Shown: positions 1 through 6,910 of the stretch, piece by piece | Layout: every line of letters starts with the position of its first letter | How positions within the stretch are numbered: the first letter of the stretch is position 1 | From: an uncultured Clostridium sp. | GTDB taxonomy: Bacteria; Bacillota; Clostridia; Lachnospirales; Lachnospiraceae | NCBI GenBank assembly: GCA_900552885.1 | Contig: USBM01000067.1 | Location: 1-9,763 of the forward strand | Direction: 5' to 3' | DNA: 9,763 nucleotides | Made by a program: the position numbers and the translations under genes | The notes under the pieces: generated by a model | The model's input: only the letters and a program-made list of their open reading frames with translations | Database searches by the model: none | Told to the model about the DNA's origin: nothing

Positions 1-24
1 TAGCTTATATCTTGAGAAAGGCTC

Positions 25-83
25 AAAATGCAAGAAAAAATGTCGAAAATTGCATTTTACCCCTATACAAACCACAGTATATA
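25..83 (+). promoter_or_regulatory. Candidate promoter and operator-like inverted repeat for the LysR gene
   Basis: A perfect 9-bp inverted repeat, AAAATGCAA at 25-33 and TTGCATTTT at 50-58, flanks a 16-nt AT-rich spacer. A possible promoter, TTTTAC at 55-60, 17-bp spacer, TATATA at 78-83, overlaps its right arm; a TATAAT also sits at 87-92 without a good -35. LysR regulators commonly bind near their own promoter, so the repeat could be an autoregulatory site. That is inference: the arms are farther apart than a standard T-N11-A box. The repeat is not followed by a proper T-run, so a terminator reading is weaker. Confidence 0.3.
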
Positions 84-131
84 GTATATAATAAGGCTAT
101 GGGAAATCTATTAGATATAAGGAGAGATTAT

Positions 132-1028
132 ATGAACGTCAATCTGGAATACTATAAGATTTTCTATCATGTAGCCACCGAGCTTAGCATTACTGGTGCT
201 GCAAAGAAGCTCTGTATATCACAACCTGCCGTCTCCCAAGCTGTGAAGCAGCTCGAGCAGGGATTAGGGATTGAGCTTTTTACCAGGCGTGCGAAAGGTG
301 TCAGTTTAACCCGAGCTGGAACTTTGTTGTATTCTTATGTCGGGAATGGCTATGAGACGATTCTTGCAGGCGAGACACAGCTTGCCAAGATGATGAATCT
401 GGAATATGGAGAGGTGCGTATCGGAGCCAGTGATATGTCCTTGCAGTTCTATCTGCTTCCTTATCTAGAGCAGTTTCATCAGCTATATCCAGAGATTAAG
501 GTTACTGTAACCAATGCCCCAACGCCGCAGACCATTGACCACCTGCATCAGGGACGTATCGATTTCGGGGTCGTGACCAAGCCTGTAGAAGTCGATTCTA
601 AGTTTGATATTACTTGTGTCCGCAAGATTCAGGATGTGTTTGTGGCAGGGGATAAGTTCCGTTATCTGAAAGGTAAGAAGTTAGATTACAAGGAGTTATC
701 TACATTGCCTCTCATATGTTTGGAAGGCGATACGAGTACAAGGAAATATGTAGATAGCTATTTGGAGGAGAAGAAGGTATCTGTTACCCCGGAATTTGAA
801 CTTGCAACAAGTGATATGATCGTGCAGTTTGCAATGCGTAATCTGGGAATTGGGTGTGTTGTGGAAGATTTTGCTAAGAAGCAGATCGACAGTGGAGAAT
901 TATTCCGGTTAGAATTTAAGAATCAGATCCCGGAACGGGATATGTGTCTGCTGACCGATCAACGCTCTACAATGTCTGTAGCAGCAGCTAAGTTGTTGGA
1001 ATTACTTAGGGAAACGAGTACCAATTAG
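132..1028 (+). CDS. LysR-family transcriptional regulator
   Basis: A 298-residue cytoplasmic DNA-binding regulator of normal length for the family. The ATG at 132 is preferred over an upstream TTG at 12 because AAGGAGAG lies just before it and the family's N-terminal helix begins there. The winged HTH covers about residues 1-60, with the typical segments LSITGAAKKL and QPAVSQAVKQLEQ followed by GIELFTR and LTRAG. A linker helix follows, and a periplasmic-binding-protein-like effector domain runs from about residue 92 (GEVRIGASD) to the end. The effector cannot be read from the sequence. The gene is not divergent from a neighbour, as many LysR genes are. The next gene starts 103 bp downstream on the same strand with no terminator between, so co-transcription is possible. 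A target cannot be assigned. Confidence 0.93.
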   Translation: MNVNLEYYKIFYHVATELSITGAAKKLCISQPAVSQAVKQLEQGLGIELFTRRAKGVSLTRAGTLLYSYVGNGYETILAGETQLAKMMNLEYGEVRIGASDMSLQFYLLPYLEQFHQLYPEIKVTVTNAPTPQTIDHLHQGRIDFGVVTKPVEVDSKFDITCVRKIQDVFVAGDKFRYLKGKKLDYKELSTLPLICLEGDTSTRKYVDSYLEEKKVSVTPEFELATSDMIVQFAMRNLGIGCVVEDFAKKQIDSGELFRLEFKNQIPERDMCLLTDQRSTMSVAAAKLLELLRETSTN

Positions 1029-1131
1029 AGAACCGATAGCACAATAGGAAGCTATTAACGTCTTGCAGCGTGGCATGATCAGAGAATCTTAGAAGGACAC
1101 AATGTAAGCGGATAGTGAATAGGAGGATAAG

Positions 1132-1404
1132 ATGGAGTTGAATAACACATTTAAGTTAGTGAATGAAAAGGGTCAGGAGATTGTATATGTTGGATTAAGC
1201 GTGGTAGAGAATCCGGAGAATGGACAGCGTTACCTGATCTACACAGAGGCTGATAATGCCAGGGAAGAGACTGGTAAGCAGGTTGATCTGTATGCTTGTG
1301 TATACGGTAAGGAGAACGGAAGAATCGTATTAGATCCAATTACAACGGAGAAAGAGAAGACCTTGATCAAGACATTTATTGAGAAGAATATTAAGGTTGC
1401 ATAG
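1132..1404 (+). CDS. DUF1292 family small protein (YrzB-like)
   Basis: A 90-residue acidic cytoplasmic protein. The segments FKLVNEKGQEIVYVGL, NGQRYLIYTEAD, VDLYACVYGKENG and VLDPITTEKE follow the pattern of the DUF1292 family, found throughout Firmicutes: a beta-rich core with an E/D-rich YIVYTD-like strand, then LxPIxxxxE. The function of the family is not established. The start is well supported by AGGAGG, five bases before the ATG. In other Firmicutes DUF1292 genes usually sit in core loci, which fits this setting. The gene ends 34 bp before a strong intrinsic terminator, so it is the last gene of its transcript. It has no membrane segment or signal peptide. Confidence 0.8.
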   Translation: MELNNTFKLVNEKGQEIVYVGLSVVENPENGQRYLIYTEADNAREETGKQVDLYACVYGKENGRIVLDPITTEKEKTLIKTFIEKNIKVA

Positions 1405-1437
1405 TTAATCTAATTGGAAAACCTTTCTTTAATATTA

Positions 1438-1489
1438 GAGCAGCTATCCTTTGCGTAGAATGGGAATGTGAAGGTGGCTGTTCTTTTTT
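1438..1489 (+). terminator. Rho-independent terminator after the DUF1292 gene
   Basis: GAGCAGCTATCC (1438-1449) pairs with GGTGGCTGTTC (1473-1483), with one bulged base and two G-U pairs. The loop is 23 nt and the stem is followed directly by TTTTTT (1484-1489). Confidence 0.7.
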
Positions 1490-1560
1490 GTATATGATAA
1501 GACGGAGAGCGATTCGTGTTTTCCTGATATATAGAAAACTTATGGAGCGATCTTTTAGGT

Positions 1561-1595
1561 ATAAGCTGTACTTATGAGACATAAGTGCAGCTTAT
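1561..1595. promoter_or_regulatory. 35-nt palindrome upstream of the purA promoter, putative operator
   Basis: The left arm ATAAGCTGTACTTATG (1561-1576) and right arm CATAAGTGCAGCTTAT (1580-1595) pair along 16 positions with one G-U, separated by only AGA. No T-run follows on either strand, so it is not a standard terminator. The centre, ACTTATG-AGA-CATAAGT (1570-1586), has the same 7-3-7 layout as the palindromes before gdhA. Further ACTTATG copies lie at 1538-1544 and 1621-1627, and GCTTATG at 1590-1596. Its place 22 bp upstream of the -35 suggests a protein-binding site controlling purA. The regulator is unknown. Confidence 0.5.
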
Positions 1596-1617
1596 GGATA
1601 ACATTAGAAATATTGAT

Positions 1618-1646
1618 TTTACTTATGCCTTGAATTGCAGTATACT
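1618..1646 (+). promoter_or_regulatory. Candidate sigma-A promoter of purA
   Basis: TTTACT (1618-1623), 17-bp spacer, TATACT (1641-1646). Transcription would begin near 1653, giving a leader of about 60 nt before the ATG at 1716. An ACTTATG copy (1621-1627) overlaps the -35, which would suit control by a bound protein. Confidence 0.5.
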
Positions 1647-1715
1647 AAACGAGTGTGATGAAGGGCAATTCTGTCTTCATTTACAATATATATGGTCAAA
1701 GAAAGGGTTATGCAC

Positions 1716-2993
1716 ATGGTTAAAGCAGTAGTAGGAGCGAATTGGGGAGACGAAGGTAAGGGTAAGATTACCGATATGTTAAGTAAGGAAGCGGATATTA
1801 TTGTACGTTTTCAGGGTGGTGCCAATGCAGGTCACACGATTGTGAACAATTACGGTAAGTTTGCACTTCATACATTACCATCCGGTGTATTCTATGATCA
1901 CACCACAAGTATTATCGGTAATGGTGTTGCATTGGATATTCCAAAGTTATTTAAAGAGATTCAGGAAGTGACTTCGAAGGGAGTTCCGGCACCAAAGATC
2001 TTAGTATCGGACAGAGCACAGATGGTTATGCCATATCATGTGTTGTTTGATACATATGAAGAGGCAAGACTTGCAGGTAAGTCATTTGGTTCTACTAAGT
2101 CCGGTATTGCTCCGTTCTATTCAGATAAATATGCCAAGATCGGATTCCAGGTATCCGAGTTATTTATGGATGAGGCTGCACTGAAGGATAAGATTGAGCG
2201 AGTGATCGCACAGAAGAATATCCTGTTAGAGCATTTATATCATCAGCCATTACTTACAGTAGATGAAGTATATAACACATTGATGGAATATAAGAGCATG
2301 GTAGAGCCATATGTATGTGATGTATCTGCATATTTGTGGCAGGCAATCAAGGATGGCAAGAATATTTTATTAGAGGGTCAGTTGGGTTCTCTGAAAGATC
2401 CGGATCATGGTATTTATCCTATGGTTACATCTTCTTCTACCTTAGCAGCATATGGTGCAATTGGAGCTGGTATTCCACCATATGAGATTCAGAAGATTGT
2501 TACGGTTGTAAAGGCATATTCTTCTGCTGTTGGTGCCGGTGCATTTGTCAGTGAGATTTTCGGTGACGAGGCAGACGAATTAAGACGCCGTGGTGGTGAT
2601 GGCGGTGAGTTTGGTGCAACAACAGGACGTCCTAGAAGAATGGGTTGGCTCGACTGTGTTGCTTCTAAGTATGGCTGCCGTATTCAAGGTACAACCGATG
2701 TAGCATTTACGGTATTGGATGTATTAGGATATTTAGATGAGATTCCGGTATGCGTTGGATATGATATTGATGGAGAAGTTACAACAGATTTCCCAACCAC
2801 TGCAAAGCTTGAGAAAGCGAAGCCGGTACTTAAGACATTACCGGGATGGAAGACAGATATTCGTGGAATTAAGAAGTATGAAGATCTTCCGGAGAATTGT
2901 AGAAAGTATATCGAGTTCGTTGAGGAGCAGATTGGATTCCCTATTACGATGGTATCCAATGGTCCGGGAAGAGAAGATATTATCTATCGTTAA
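1716..2993 (+). CDS. purA: Adenylosuccinate synthetase
   Basis: Joins IMP and aspartate using GTP to give adenylosuccinate, the first committed step to AMP, in the cytoplasm. It has 425 residues, normal for PurA. WGDEGKGK (10-17) is the GTP/IMP loop with catalytic Asp12; NAGH (37-40) carries catalytic His40; GSTKSGIAP (125-133) and TTGRPRRMGWLD (302-313) are further family motifs. The Asp and His are kept, which argues against the phage PurZ variant. The ATG at 1716 is chosen over those at 1692 and 1710 because GAAAGGG lies 8 bases upstream and the family begins MVKAVVGANWGDEG. Some blocks differ from most PurA: EGQLGSLKDPDHG (220-232) where EGAQGTxLDIDxG is usual, and GAGAFVSE (273-280) where GxGPFPTE is usual. 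The gene is flanked by its own promoter and terminator and is probably monocistronic. Confidence 0.95.
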   Translation: MVKAVVGANWGDEGKGKITDMLSKEADIIVRFQGGANAGHTIVNNYGKFALHTLPSGVFYDHTTSIIGNGVALDIPKLFKEIQEVTSKGVPAPKILVSDRAQMVMPYHVLFDTYEEARLAGKSFGSTKSGIAPFYSDKYAKIGFQVSELFMDEAALKDKIERVIAQKNILLEHLYHQPLLTVDEVYNTLMEYKSMVEPYVCDVSAYLWQAIKDGKNILLEGQLGSLKDPDHGIYPMVTSSSTLAAYGAIGAGIPPYEIQKIVTVVKAYSSAVGAGAFVSEIFGDEADELRRRGGDGGEFGATTGRPRRMGWLDCVASKYGCRIQGTTDVAFTVLDVLGYLDEIPVCVGYDIDGEVTTDFPTTAKLEKAKPVLKTLPGWKTDIRGIKKYEDLPENCRKYIEFVEEQIGFPITMVSNGPGREDIIYR

Positions 2994-3022
2994 GAATAAT
3001 ATATAAAGGTTATCCTATAGAG

Positions 3023-3060
3023 AAAGCCTGCTGGAGAGTGGAAGCTCCGGCAGGCTTTTT
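3023..3060 (+). terminator. Rho-independent terminator after purA
   Basis: A 14-bp stem, AAAGCCTGCTGGAG (3023-3036) with CTCCGGCAGGCTTT (3045-3058) and one G-U pair, 8-nt loop, followed by more T residues. It lies 29 bp after the purA stop codon. Confidence 0.9.
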
Positions 3061-3126
3061 CTTGTATTTCTGATATATAACTTACAATTATTGTCTCTGC
3101 ATGTCAAATATTAGCAAATATAAACG

Positions 3127-3197
3127 GATAATTGTGATCCCTAAATTATCGCCGCTTTATATTGCTACTCGCTTTTCTTCCGGATTTGAGCTATAAT
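3127..3197 (+). promoter_or_regulatory. Possible promoter region of the 3246 gene
   Basis: A perfect TATAAT (3192-3197) stands 48 bp before the ATG at 3246, but no convincing -35 is seen 16-18 bp upstream of it. Further upstream, GATAATT (3127-3133) and AATTATC (3144-3150) form a perfect 7-bp inverted repeat with a 10-bp spacer, possibly a protein-binding site. Because purA is closed by a terminator, a promoter is expected in this gap. Confidence 0.3.
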
Positions 3198-3245
3198 GTG
3201 CACATGAGAAAATGAATGATAAAGAAATAACGGGAAGGATATTTT

Positions 3246-3704
3246 ATGGAACATACAGTAAGAAAGAATAAGAATAACCGGATTGGGATGCGTGTGATTG
3301 CAGGAATCTTCATTATGATTGCTGTGATCCGCATTGTTGTGGTGATAACGAGTAAGGAACCGACAAATCGTGTTGTAACAGCAGTTCTTTGTGCGGGCTG
3401 CCTTGCATATGGAATCTATCTGCTGCAGCAGACATTACGCCCTCAGGCATATGATATTACATATGTGTTTGGAGATAAGACCATGACGCTTAAGATGCAT
3501 CGGAAGGAGATGACAATCTCTTATGGTGAGATTCGGGATCTTGGATATGTGGTTCCGAATGAGAACATGGATTACAGTCTGATTCAGATCTATATTGGAA
3601 AGGAACAGTTTGTGATACCATTTACTTCGAACCGGGAGATCGGCGAGGCATTATATGGTATGTTGAAGATGAAGAAGGAAGAGGCAGAACAAGAAGAGCA
3701 GTAA
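3246..3704 (+). CDS. Unrecognised two-helix membrane protein with a soluble C-terminal domain
   Basis: A 152-residue protein whose family I do not recognise. The basic N-terminus (residues 4-16, rich in K, R and N) is followed by two hydrophobic helices at about 14-35 and 42-61, joined by a short polar turn. Residues 68-142 look like a compact beta-rich domain with alternating strands (ITYVFGDKTMTLKM, EMTISYGEIRDLGYV, SLIQIYIGKEQFVIPF) and a final helix. This resembles the layout of small bacterial PH-like (YcxB/YdbT-type) membrane proteins. The likeness is structural impression only. The C-terminus is acidic and K/E-rich. AAGGA stands 6 bases before the ATG. birA follows 108 bp later with no terminator between, so the two may share a transcript. 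Confidence 0.8.
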   Translation: MEHTVRKNKNNRIGMRVIAGIFIMIAVIRIVVVITSKEPTNRVVTAVLCAGCLAYGIYLLQQTLRPQAYDITYVFGDKTMTLKMHRKEMTISYGEIRDLGYVVPNENMDYSLIQIYIGKEQFVIPFTSNREIGEALYGMLKMKKEEAEQEEQ

Positions 3705-3812
3705 TGCAATAGATCGGAACCTGGGAAGCATATGTAACAGGAAGGAAAGCTTTTGGCGATTGGGATACCGGGAAAGAATGAAATGCATACGATTGGAATG
3801 GAGGAAGAAGTA

Positions 3813-4796
3813 ATGGCAACCAAAGATAAGATATTGGAAATGTTACAACAACAGGATTCATTTGTGTCAGGACAGGTATTGTGTGATCAGTTTGGCATCT
3901 CCAGAACTGCAGTGTGGAAGAACATGAATGCATTGAAAGAGGATGGATATGTGATTGAATCTGTGAATAACAAAGGATATCATTTGGTGGAAGAGCCGGA
4001 TGTGATCGATCCAAAACGTATCGGAGAGTATCTTCATACGCAGTGGCTGGCACACAATATTGTCTATGATAAGAAGATGGATTCTACGAATACACAGGCA
4101 AAGATATTAGGAGAGTCCGGCGGGGAGAATGGAACGGTTGTGATTGCGGAACAGCAGACAGCAGGCAAAGGACGCAGAGGCAAGACATGGGTATCCCCGA
4201 TGGGAAACTGCTATTTCACGGTGTTGTTAAGACCGGATGTACATGCAGACCGTGCATCCATGATCACGTTGGTATCGGCATTGGCATTAGCACAGGCAGT
4301 TGAAAATGTGATGGAACTGCGGACGATGATTAAGTGGCCGAATGATGTGATCGCAAATGGTAAGAAGTTATGCGGAATCCTGACAGAGAGCAGCAGTGAC
4401 TTGGAATATATTAATTATGTGGTGGTTGGAATCGGAGTGAATTGCAACCAGACAGAGTTTCCGGAAGAGATTCGTGAGATAGCGTCATCTATCTGTCTGG
4501 AAACAGGAAAAAAGGTGGATCGAACCCGTTTGCTGGCAGAGTTTTTTAATTGTTTTGAGGTATATTATGAGAAGTTCTTAGAGACAGAGGATCTGCAAGG
4601 GTTAGTTGAGGATTATAATGCAAGGCTGATCAACCGTGGGAAAGATGTTAAGATAGTAGAAAAAGAGCAGGAGACGGTATTGCGGGCAATTGGTGTAGAT
4701 CAGCGCGGAGGTCTGATCGTAGAAGATAAGGCAGGTGTACAGCGATCCATTATATCTGGTGAAGTATCGGTTCGTGGCTTGTATGGGTATGTATAG
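3813..4796 (+). CDS. birA: Bifunctional biotin-protein ligase and biotin operon repressor
   Basis: Activates biotin with ATP to biotinyl-AMP and transfers it to the lysine of biotin carrier proteins such as acetyl-CoA carboxylase. The N-terminal HTH allows biotin-dependent repression. The protein has 327 residues, normal for the two-domain form. The winged HTH covers about 1-60 (FVSGQVLCDQFGISRTAVWK). The catalytic domain shows DSTNTQAK (90-97), the biotinyl-AMP loop GKGRRGKTW (118-126), KWPNDV (174-179) with catalytic Lys174, GILTE (188-192) and GIGVN (206-210). The C-terminal SH3-like domain ends with SGEVSVRG. The ATG at 3813 has GGAGG 8 bases upstream. An in-frame TTG at 3753, itself preceded by AGGAAGGA, would add 20 residues outside the family alignment. 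No biotin genes are nearby and no clear terminator follows. Confidence 0.93.
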   Translation: MATKDKILEMLQQQDSFVSGQVLCDQFGISRTAVWKNMNALKEDGYVIESVNNKGYHLVEEPDVIDPKRIGEYLHTQWLAHNIVYDKKMDSTNTQAKILGESGGENGTVVIAEQQTAGKGRRGKTWVSPMGNCYFTVLLRPDVHADRASMITLVSALALAQAVENVMELRTMIKWPNDVIANGKKLCGILTESSSDLEYINYVVVGIGVNCNQTEFPEEIREIASSICLETGKKVDRTRLLAEFFNCFEVYYEKFLETEDLQGLVEDYNARLINRGKDVKIVEKEQETVLRAIGVDQRGGLIVEDKAGVQRSIISGEVSVRGLYGYV

Positions 4797-4815
4797 AAAT
4801 GACAGATTGATAAGG

Positions 4816-4835
4816 GTTATGAGCCTTGCCATAAC
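4816..4835 (+). other. Weak hairpin after birA
   Basis: GTTATG (4816-4821) and CATAAC (4830-4835) form a 6-bp stem with an 8-nt loop, followed by GGGTGTTTTAATG. It is the only structure near the birA stop resembling a terminator, but the stem is short and the T-run is displaced. Read-through toward gdhA therefore seems possible until the strong terminator at 5165-5198. Confidence 0.25.
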
Positions 4836-4936
4836 GGGTGTTTTAATGTGAGATATAGACACATAACTTAAGTATCGTGCATATTGAATAAAAAATAATA
4901 TCAGATGGCTTGAAAATACAGCGTAAATTGTGAAAT

Positions 4937-4965
4937 TTGTTATATATACATAATGCACATATTAT
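4937..4965 (+). promoter_or_regulatory. Candidate distal promoter in the birA-gdhA gap
   Basis: TTGTTA (4937-4942), 17-bp spacer, TATTAT (4960-4965). Transcription would start near 4972. The 12-bp perfect palindrome GTGTTATAACAC (4977-4988) follows immediately, at a position suited to a repressor. The arms ACATAT (4957-4962) and ATATGT (4967-4972) also surround the -10. Confidence 0.4.
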
Positions 4966-4976
4966 GATATGTCTCT

Positions 4977-4988
4977 GTGTTATAACAC
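4977..4988. promoter_or_regulatory. Perfect 12-bp palindrome GTGTTATAACAC
   Basis: Self-complementary over all 12 bases and lying just downstream of the likely start of the promoter at 4937-4965. It has no T-run and is too short to be a stable RNA hairpin, so a dimeric protein-binding site is the simplest reading. It differs in sequence from the ACTTAAT palindromes nearby. Confidence 0.35.
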
Positions 4989-4993
4989 GGCAT

Positions 4994-5010
4994 ACTTAAT
5001 AAAATTAAGT
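4994..5010. promoter_or_regulatory. ACTTAAT-N3-ATTAAGT palindrome, copy 1 (perfect)
   Basis: ACTTAAT-AAA-ATTAAGT, arms perfectly complementary. It abuts the -35 of the promoter at 5012-5039. It is the first of four related sites before gdhA. Confidence 0.5.
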
Positions 5011-5011
5011 A

Positions 5012-5039
5012 TTGAATGCGAAATAGTCTATAATATATA
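5012..5039 (+). promoter_or_regulatory. Candidate promoter between palindrome copies 1 and 2
   Basis: TTGAAT (5012-5017), 16-bp spacer, TATATA (5034-5039). A TATAAT at 5029-5034 also lies here but is too near the -35. Start expected near 5046, at the left edge of palindrome copy 2. Confidence 0.35.
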
Positions 5040-5046
5040 AATGACA

Positions 5047-5063
5047 ACTTAATTAAATTAAAT
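5047..5063. promoter_or_regulatory. ACTTAAT-N3-ATTAAGT palindrome, copy 2 (one mismatch)
   Basis: ACTTAAT-TAA-ATTAAAT: 13 of the 14 arm positions match the perfect sites. It sits at the expected transcription start of the promoter at 5012-5039. The surrounding DNA is very AT-rich, so this copy alone would be weak evidence. Confidence 0.4.
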
Positions 5064-5107
5064 AAAAAGGTGTTTTTGCGTTATATAATTTATTATAAAA
5101 GAGGGTC

Positions 5108-5124
5108 ACTTGCATAAATTAAGT
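5108..5124. promoter_or_regulatory. ACTTAAT-N3-ATTAAGT palindrome, copy 3 (degenerate left arm)
   Basis: ACTTGCA-TAA-ATTAAGT: the right arm is perfect and the left arm keeps ACTT. It overlaps the -35 (5110-5115) of the best promoter in this gap, which could explain the departure from the consensus. Confidence 0.35.
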
Positions 5125-5138
5125 TATTTCTATATAAT
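5110..5138 (+). promoter_or_regulatory. Strong sigma-A-like promoter upstream of the gdhA leader terminator
   Basis: TTGCAT (5110-5115), 17-bp spacer, TATAAT (5133-5138); the best-scoring promoter in the gap by eye. Start expected near 5145. Its transcript would reach the terminator at 5165-5198 after only about 50 nt, so gdhA expression from it would require read-through or antitermination. Confidence 0.6.
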
Positions 5139-5164
5139 ACTTTATAGACAAAGGCGTCTGAGTG

Positions 5165-5198
5165 AAAAGAACATACGTCTGTCGTATGTTCTTTTTTT
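5165..5198 (+). terminator. Intrinsic terminator in the gdhA leader
   Basis: A perfect 13-bp stem, AAAAGAACATACG (5165-5177) with CGTATGTTCTTTT (5183-5195), loop TCTGT, T-run 5192-5198. It lies 42 bp before the gdhA ATG and downstream of the promoter at 5110-5138. It either attenuates gdhA or insulates it from upstream transcription. I found no convincing antiterminator pairing: AGAC (5146-5149) can pair with GTCT in the region or in the loop, but only over 4 bp. Confidence 0.85.
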
Positions 5199-5215
5199 AC
5201 TTAATATAATTAAGT
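5199..5215. promoter_or_regulatory. ACTTAAT-N3-ATTAAGT palindrome, copy 4 (perfect), with an embedded TATAAT
   Basis: ACTTAAT-ATA-ATTAAGT, arms perfect, starting at the base after the terminator T-run. TATAAT (5205-5210) lies inside it. If that acts as a -10, transcription would start near 5217, leaving a 24-nt leader that holds the gdhA ribosome site, and the palindrome would cover the promoter. The -35 region (near 5182-5187, TCGTAT) is poor, so an activator could be needed. The -10 role is inference. Confidence 0.5.
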
Positions 5216-5240
5216 CGCCAGTTATAAGGAGGATATAAGA

Positions 5241-6602
<1,362 letters not shown>

Positions 6603-6631
6603 TTAAGAATTTCTAAGATAAAGATTATATG

Positions 6632-6672
6632 GAGAAGTCCTGGAAATACTGAATTTCCGGGGCTTTTCTTTA
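6632..6672 (+). terminator. Rho-independent terminator after gdhA
   Basis: A 16-position stem, GAGAAGTCCTGGAAAT (6632-6647) with ATTTCCGGGGCTTTTC (6653-6668), three G-U pairs and a 5-nt loop; the 3' side is T-rich. It lies 29 bp after the stop codon and marks the end of the core-gene block. Confidence 0.85.
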
Positions 6673-6744
6673 TGTATTGAAATGACAAAAGAATTGTCAG
6701 AATATTCATAAATAGAAGATAATTTACGTTATTTTGAGGTCGTT

Positions 6745-6788
6745 ATATACACGTGGTACACAAGTAATATACAGGTGGTATACACTTA
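6745..6788. repeat. Two tandem 22-bp direct repeats
   Basis: Repeat 1 (6745-6766) and repeat 2 (6767-6788) abut and agree at 18 of 22 positions. Both begin ATATACA, share GTGGTA and then ACAC or ACACT-like sequence. They lie between the gdhA terminator and the 3' end of an integrase remnant, where element ends and integrase or excisionase arm sites are usually found. That role is inference. Confidence 0.55.
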
Positions 6789-6850
6789 TTTTTACTGATT
6801 TTGGATGTTTTTGAAGCATTTCCATCCGGTGCTTATCAAGATGATTCAGG

Positions 6851-6901
6851 CTGAATATGAGTGTAATGTTGATACCAGAACAACATTATAAGTGTATTCA
6901 G
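6851..6901 (+). repeat. Long imperfect inverted repeat next to the integrase stop codon
   Basis: Outer arms CTGAATA (6851-6857) and TATTCAG (6895-6901) enclose inner arms TAATGTTG (6864-6871) and CAACATTA (6881-6888), with a 9-nt loop and a partly paired internal loop. A second ATTCAG at 6844-6849 forms another palindrome with the left arm. TTTTT (6902-6906) follows on the + strand, so it could terminate + strand transcription. It begins 9 bp past the integrase stop on the - strand, where no T-run follows. Confidence 0.45.
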
Positions 6902-6910
6902 TTTTTGCTC

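Noticed and set aside
12..131. A longer start (TTG at 12) for the LysR protein.
   Set aside because: The added 40 residues precede the normal N-terminal HTH, and the ATG at 132 has a strong ribosome site.
1692..1715. A longer start for PurA at 1692 or 1710.
   Set aside because: There is no ribosome site at a suitable distance for either, and the family N-terminus begins at 1716.
1490..1715. A purine-type riboswitch before purA.
   Set aside because: The conserved core of purine riboswitches is not seen, and the palindrome lies upstream of the likely start site.
2684..2959. A - strand open frame of 91 codons inside purA, and similar ones inside gdhA, birA and the ABC genes.
   Set aside because: They are shadows of strongly supported genes, without ribosome sites or family features.
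3753..3812. A TTG start for BirA, with AGGAAGGA upstream.
   Set aside because: The extra 20 residues lie outside the HTH domain, and the ATG at 3813 has GGAGG at good spacing. It remains a minor alternative.
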